From assembly GCF_002105195.1 (NCBI RefSeq), contig NZ_MUHU01000008.1:496001-560000 (forward strand): a stretch of DNA of 64,000 nt, read 5' to 3'. Below are positions 63,105-64,000 of this stretch, piece by piece (the first letter of the stretch is position 1; the number at the start of each line of letters is the position of its first letter). Below the pieces are notes generated by a model. It saw only the letters and a program-made list of their open reading frames with translations. It was not told where the DNA came from and did not search any database. This stretch comes from Derxia lacustris. GTDB taxonomy: Bacteria; Pseudomonadota; Gammaproteobacteria; Burkholderiales; Burkholderiaceae_E. Both the position numbers and the translations under genes were made by a program.

Positions 63105-64000
63105 TCAGACCGAGCTGAGTCCGACGATGCTCGAACGTGCCGTGAGCGGCGCGCTCACGAGGGCGATGGGCGCCGTGGCGGTGGCGCTGGCGGCGGCATC
63201 GTTCTCGGCCGCGCGCAACACGGCCCAGGCTTCGTCGCCGGCGGGCGGGAAGCGGTTGATGAAGCGCAGCGCGGCCGGATAAGGAAACACGCTTTCGATG
63301 TGGCCCTTGCCGATGCGGTCTTTCAAGCCCTGCCAGAACTCCGCGGTGAACAGGTCGCCGTGGTGCGCAAGCAGCACATCGCGCACCTTGGGGTTGCCGA
63401 GCAGGAAGGGCTTGAACTCCTCGGGGAACACGTCGTACTTGCCGACCGTGTACCAGACCTCGCCCGACATCTCGTCCTCCTCGTTGCGCGGCGTGGGTAT
63501 GCGGCGGAAGTTCATCGTCGTCATGTACTCGATCTCGTCGTAGTCGTAGAAGACGATCCGGCCCTGGCGCGACACACCGAAGTTCTTGTAGAGCATGTCG
63601 CCCGGAAAGATGTTGGCCGCCGCCAGTTCCTTGATGGCATTGCCGTACTCGATGAGCGCGCGGCTCAGCTCGGTGTCGTCGGCCTGCTGCATGTGCATGT
63701 TGAGCGGCCGCATGTAGCGCTCAATGTAGCAGTGGCGCAGCACCACGGTGTCGTCGTTGACCTGGAGCATCGACGGCGCCAGTTCCTGCAACTCGTCGAG
63801 CAGCTCCTGCGCAAAGCGCTCGCGCGGGAAGGCCACGTCGCTGTACTCCAGCGTGTCGGCCATGCGGCCGAGGCGGTCGTGCTGCTTCACGAGCTGGAAC
63901 TTCTCGCGCACCAGCGCGCGCGAGGTGTCCTTGGTGCTGGCGATCTTGTCCTTGATGACCTTGAACACATAGGGGAAGGACGGCAGGCAGAACACCAGCA
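63105..64000 (-). CDS. aceK: Isocitrate dehydrogenase kinase/phosphatase, C-terminal part
   Basis: About 298 codons of AceK, its N-terminal half beyond the window edge. AceK phosphorylates and dephosphorylates isocitrate dehydrogenase to steer carbon between the TCA cycle and glyoxylate bypass. Seen: [36 protein letters not shown] with the catalytic Asp and Asn, and [10 protein letters not shown] with the metal Asp. The C-terminal tail ([13 protein letters not shown], then an Ala/Thr-rich end) is longer than in E. coli. The open frame continues through 64000. Confidence 0.95.
   Translation of the reverse strand, partial: LVFCLPSFPYVFKVIKDKIASTKDTSRALVREKFQLVKQHDRLGRMADTLEYSDVAFPRERFAQELLDELQELAPSMLQVNDDTVVLRHCYIERYMRPLNMHMQQADDTELSRALIEYGNAIKELAAANIFPGDMLYKNFGVSRQGRIVFYDYDEIEYMTTMNFRRIPTPRNEEDEMSGEVWYTVGKYDVFPEEFKPFLLGNPKVRDVLLAHHGDLFTAEFWQGLKDRIGKGHIESVFPYPAALRFINRFPPAGDEAWAVLRAAENDAAASATATAPIALVSAPLTARSSIVGLSSV

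Overview
The window is high-GC (roughly 65-70 %) DNA with tightly packed genes. PurL, phosphoenolpyruvate carboxylase, SrkA, YaeQ and AceK point to a betaproteobacterium, probably in or near Burkholderiales. That placement is inferred from gene content; no rRNA or other species marker is present. Two patches have much lower GC (about 40 %): the left edge (1 to about 310) and 22.2-23.5 kb. Both look acquired.

Layout. 0-4 kb: an AT-rich partial gene, an SRPBCC/AHSA1 protein, a secreted metallo-beta-lactamase-fold enzyme, an AraC regulator and a nitrobindin-like heme-binding protein. 4-11.3 kb: purL translationally coupled to a diacylglycerol kinase, then yjdM, a glutathione S-transferase, an exported hypothetical and a 3-hydroxyisobutyrate-dehydrogenase-family enzyme. 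11.3-19.8 kb: a 2,208-residue DUF4011 / SF1 helicase / Vsr-like nuclease / DUF3320 protein, the architecture of the Hhe anti-phage protein, facing away from a gene for an unclassified P-loop ATPase. 19.8-22.1 kb: an NMT1/THI5-type binding protein and a Rieske oxygenase. 22.2-23.5 kb: an AT-rich pair, a 46-codon gene plus a membrane protein. 23.5-26.6 kb: an EamA transporter and a UvrD-type helicase.

26.6-57.4 kb: the main feature is a complete extracellular contractile injection system (eCIS, related to Afp/PVC). Seventeen genes run leftward from 57,396 to 29,605, mostly overlapping or a few bases apart: DUF4255 cap (Afp16-like), unknown, sheath, two tube proteins, DUF5908, LysM protein, VgrG-like spike, PAAR tip, gp25-like baseplate protein, two large baseplate proteins with a fibre-like protein between them, a very large tape-measure protein, an AAA+ ATPase, a four-helix membrane protein with a degenerate chitinase-like domain, and a candidate cargo protein. 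Past two unrelated genes on the other strand lies a second candidate cargo gene that joins an eCIS core domain (DUF4157) to a C-terminal WHH-type nuclease. The inferred working is that the sheath drives the tube, topped by spike and PAAR; the tape measure sets its length; the ATPase assists assembly or recycling; and the DUF4157-WHH protein and possibly the 761-residue protein are the payloads.

57.8-64 kb: ppc with a clear terminator, srkA-yaeQ, a beta-barrel-like outer-membrane protein and the 3' part of aceK. I saw no tRNA, rRNA, CRISPR array, intact insertion sequence or prophage capsid genes.
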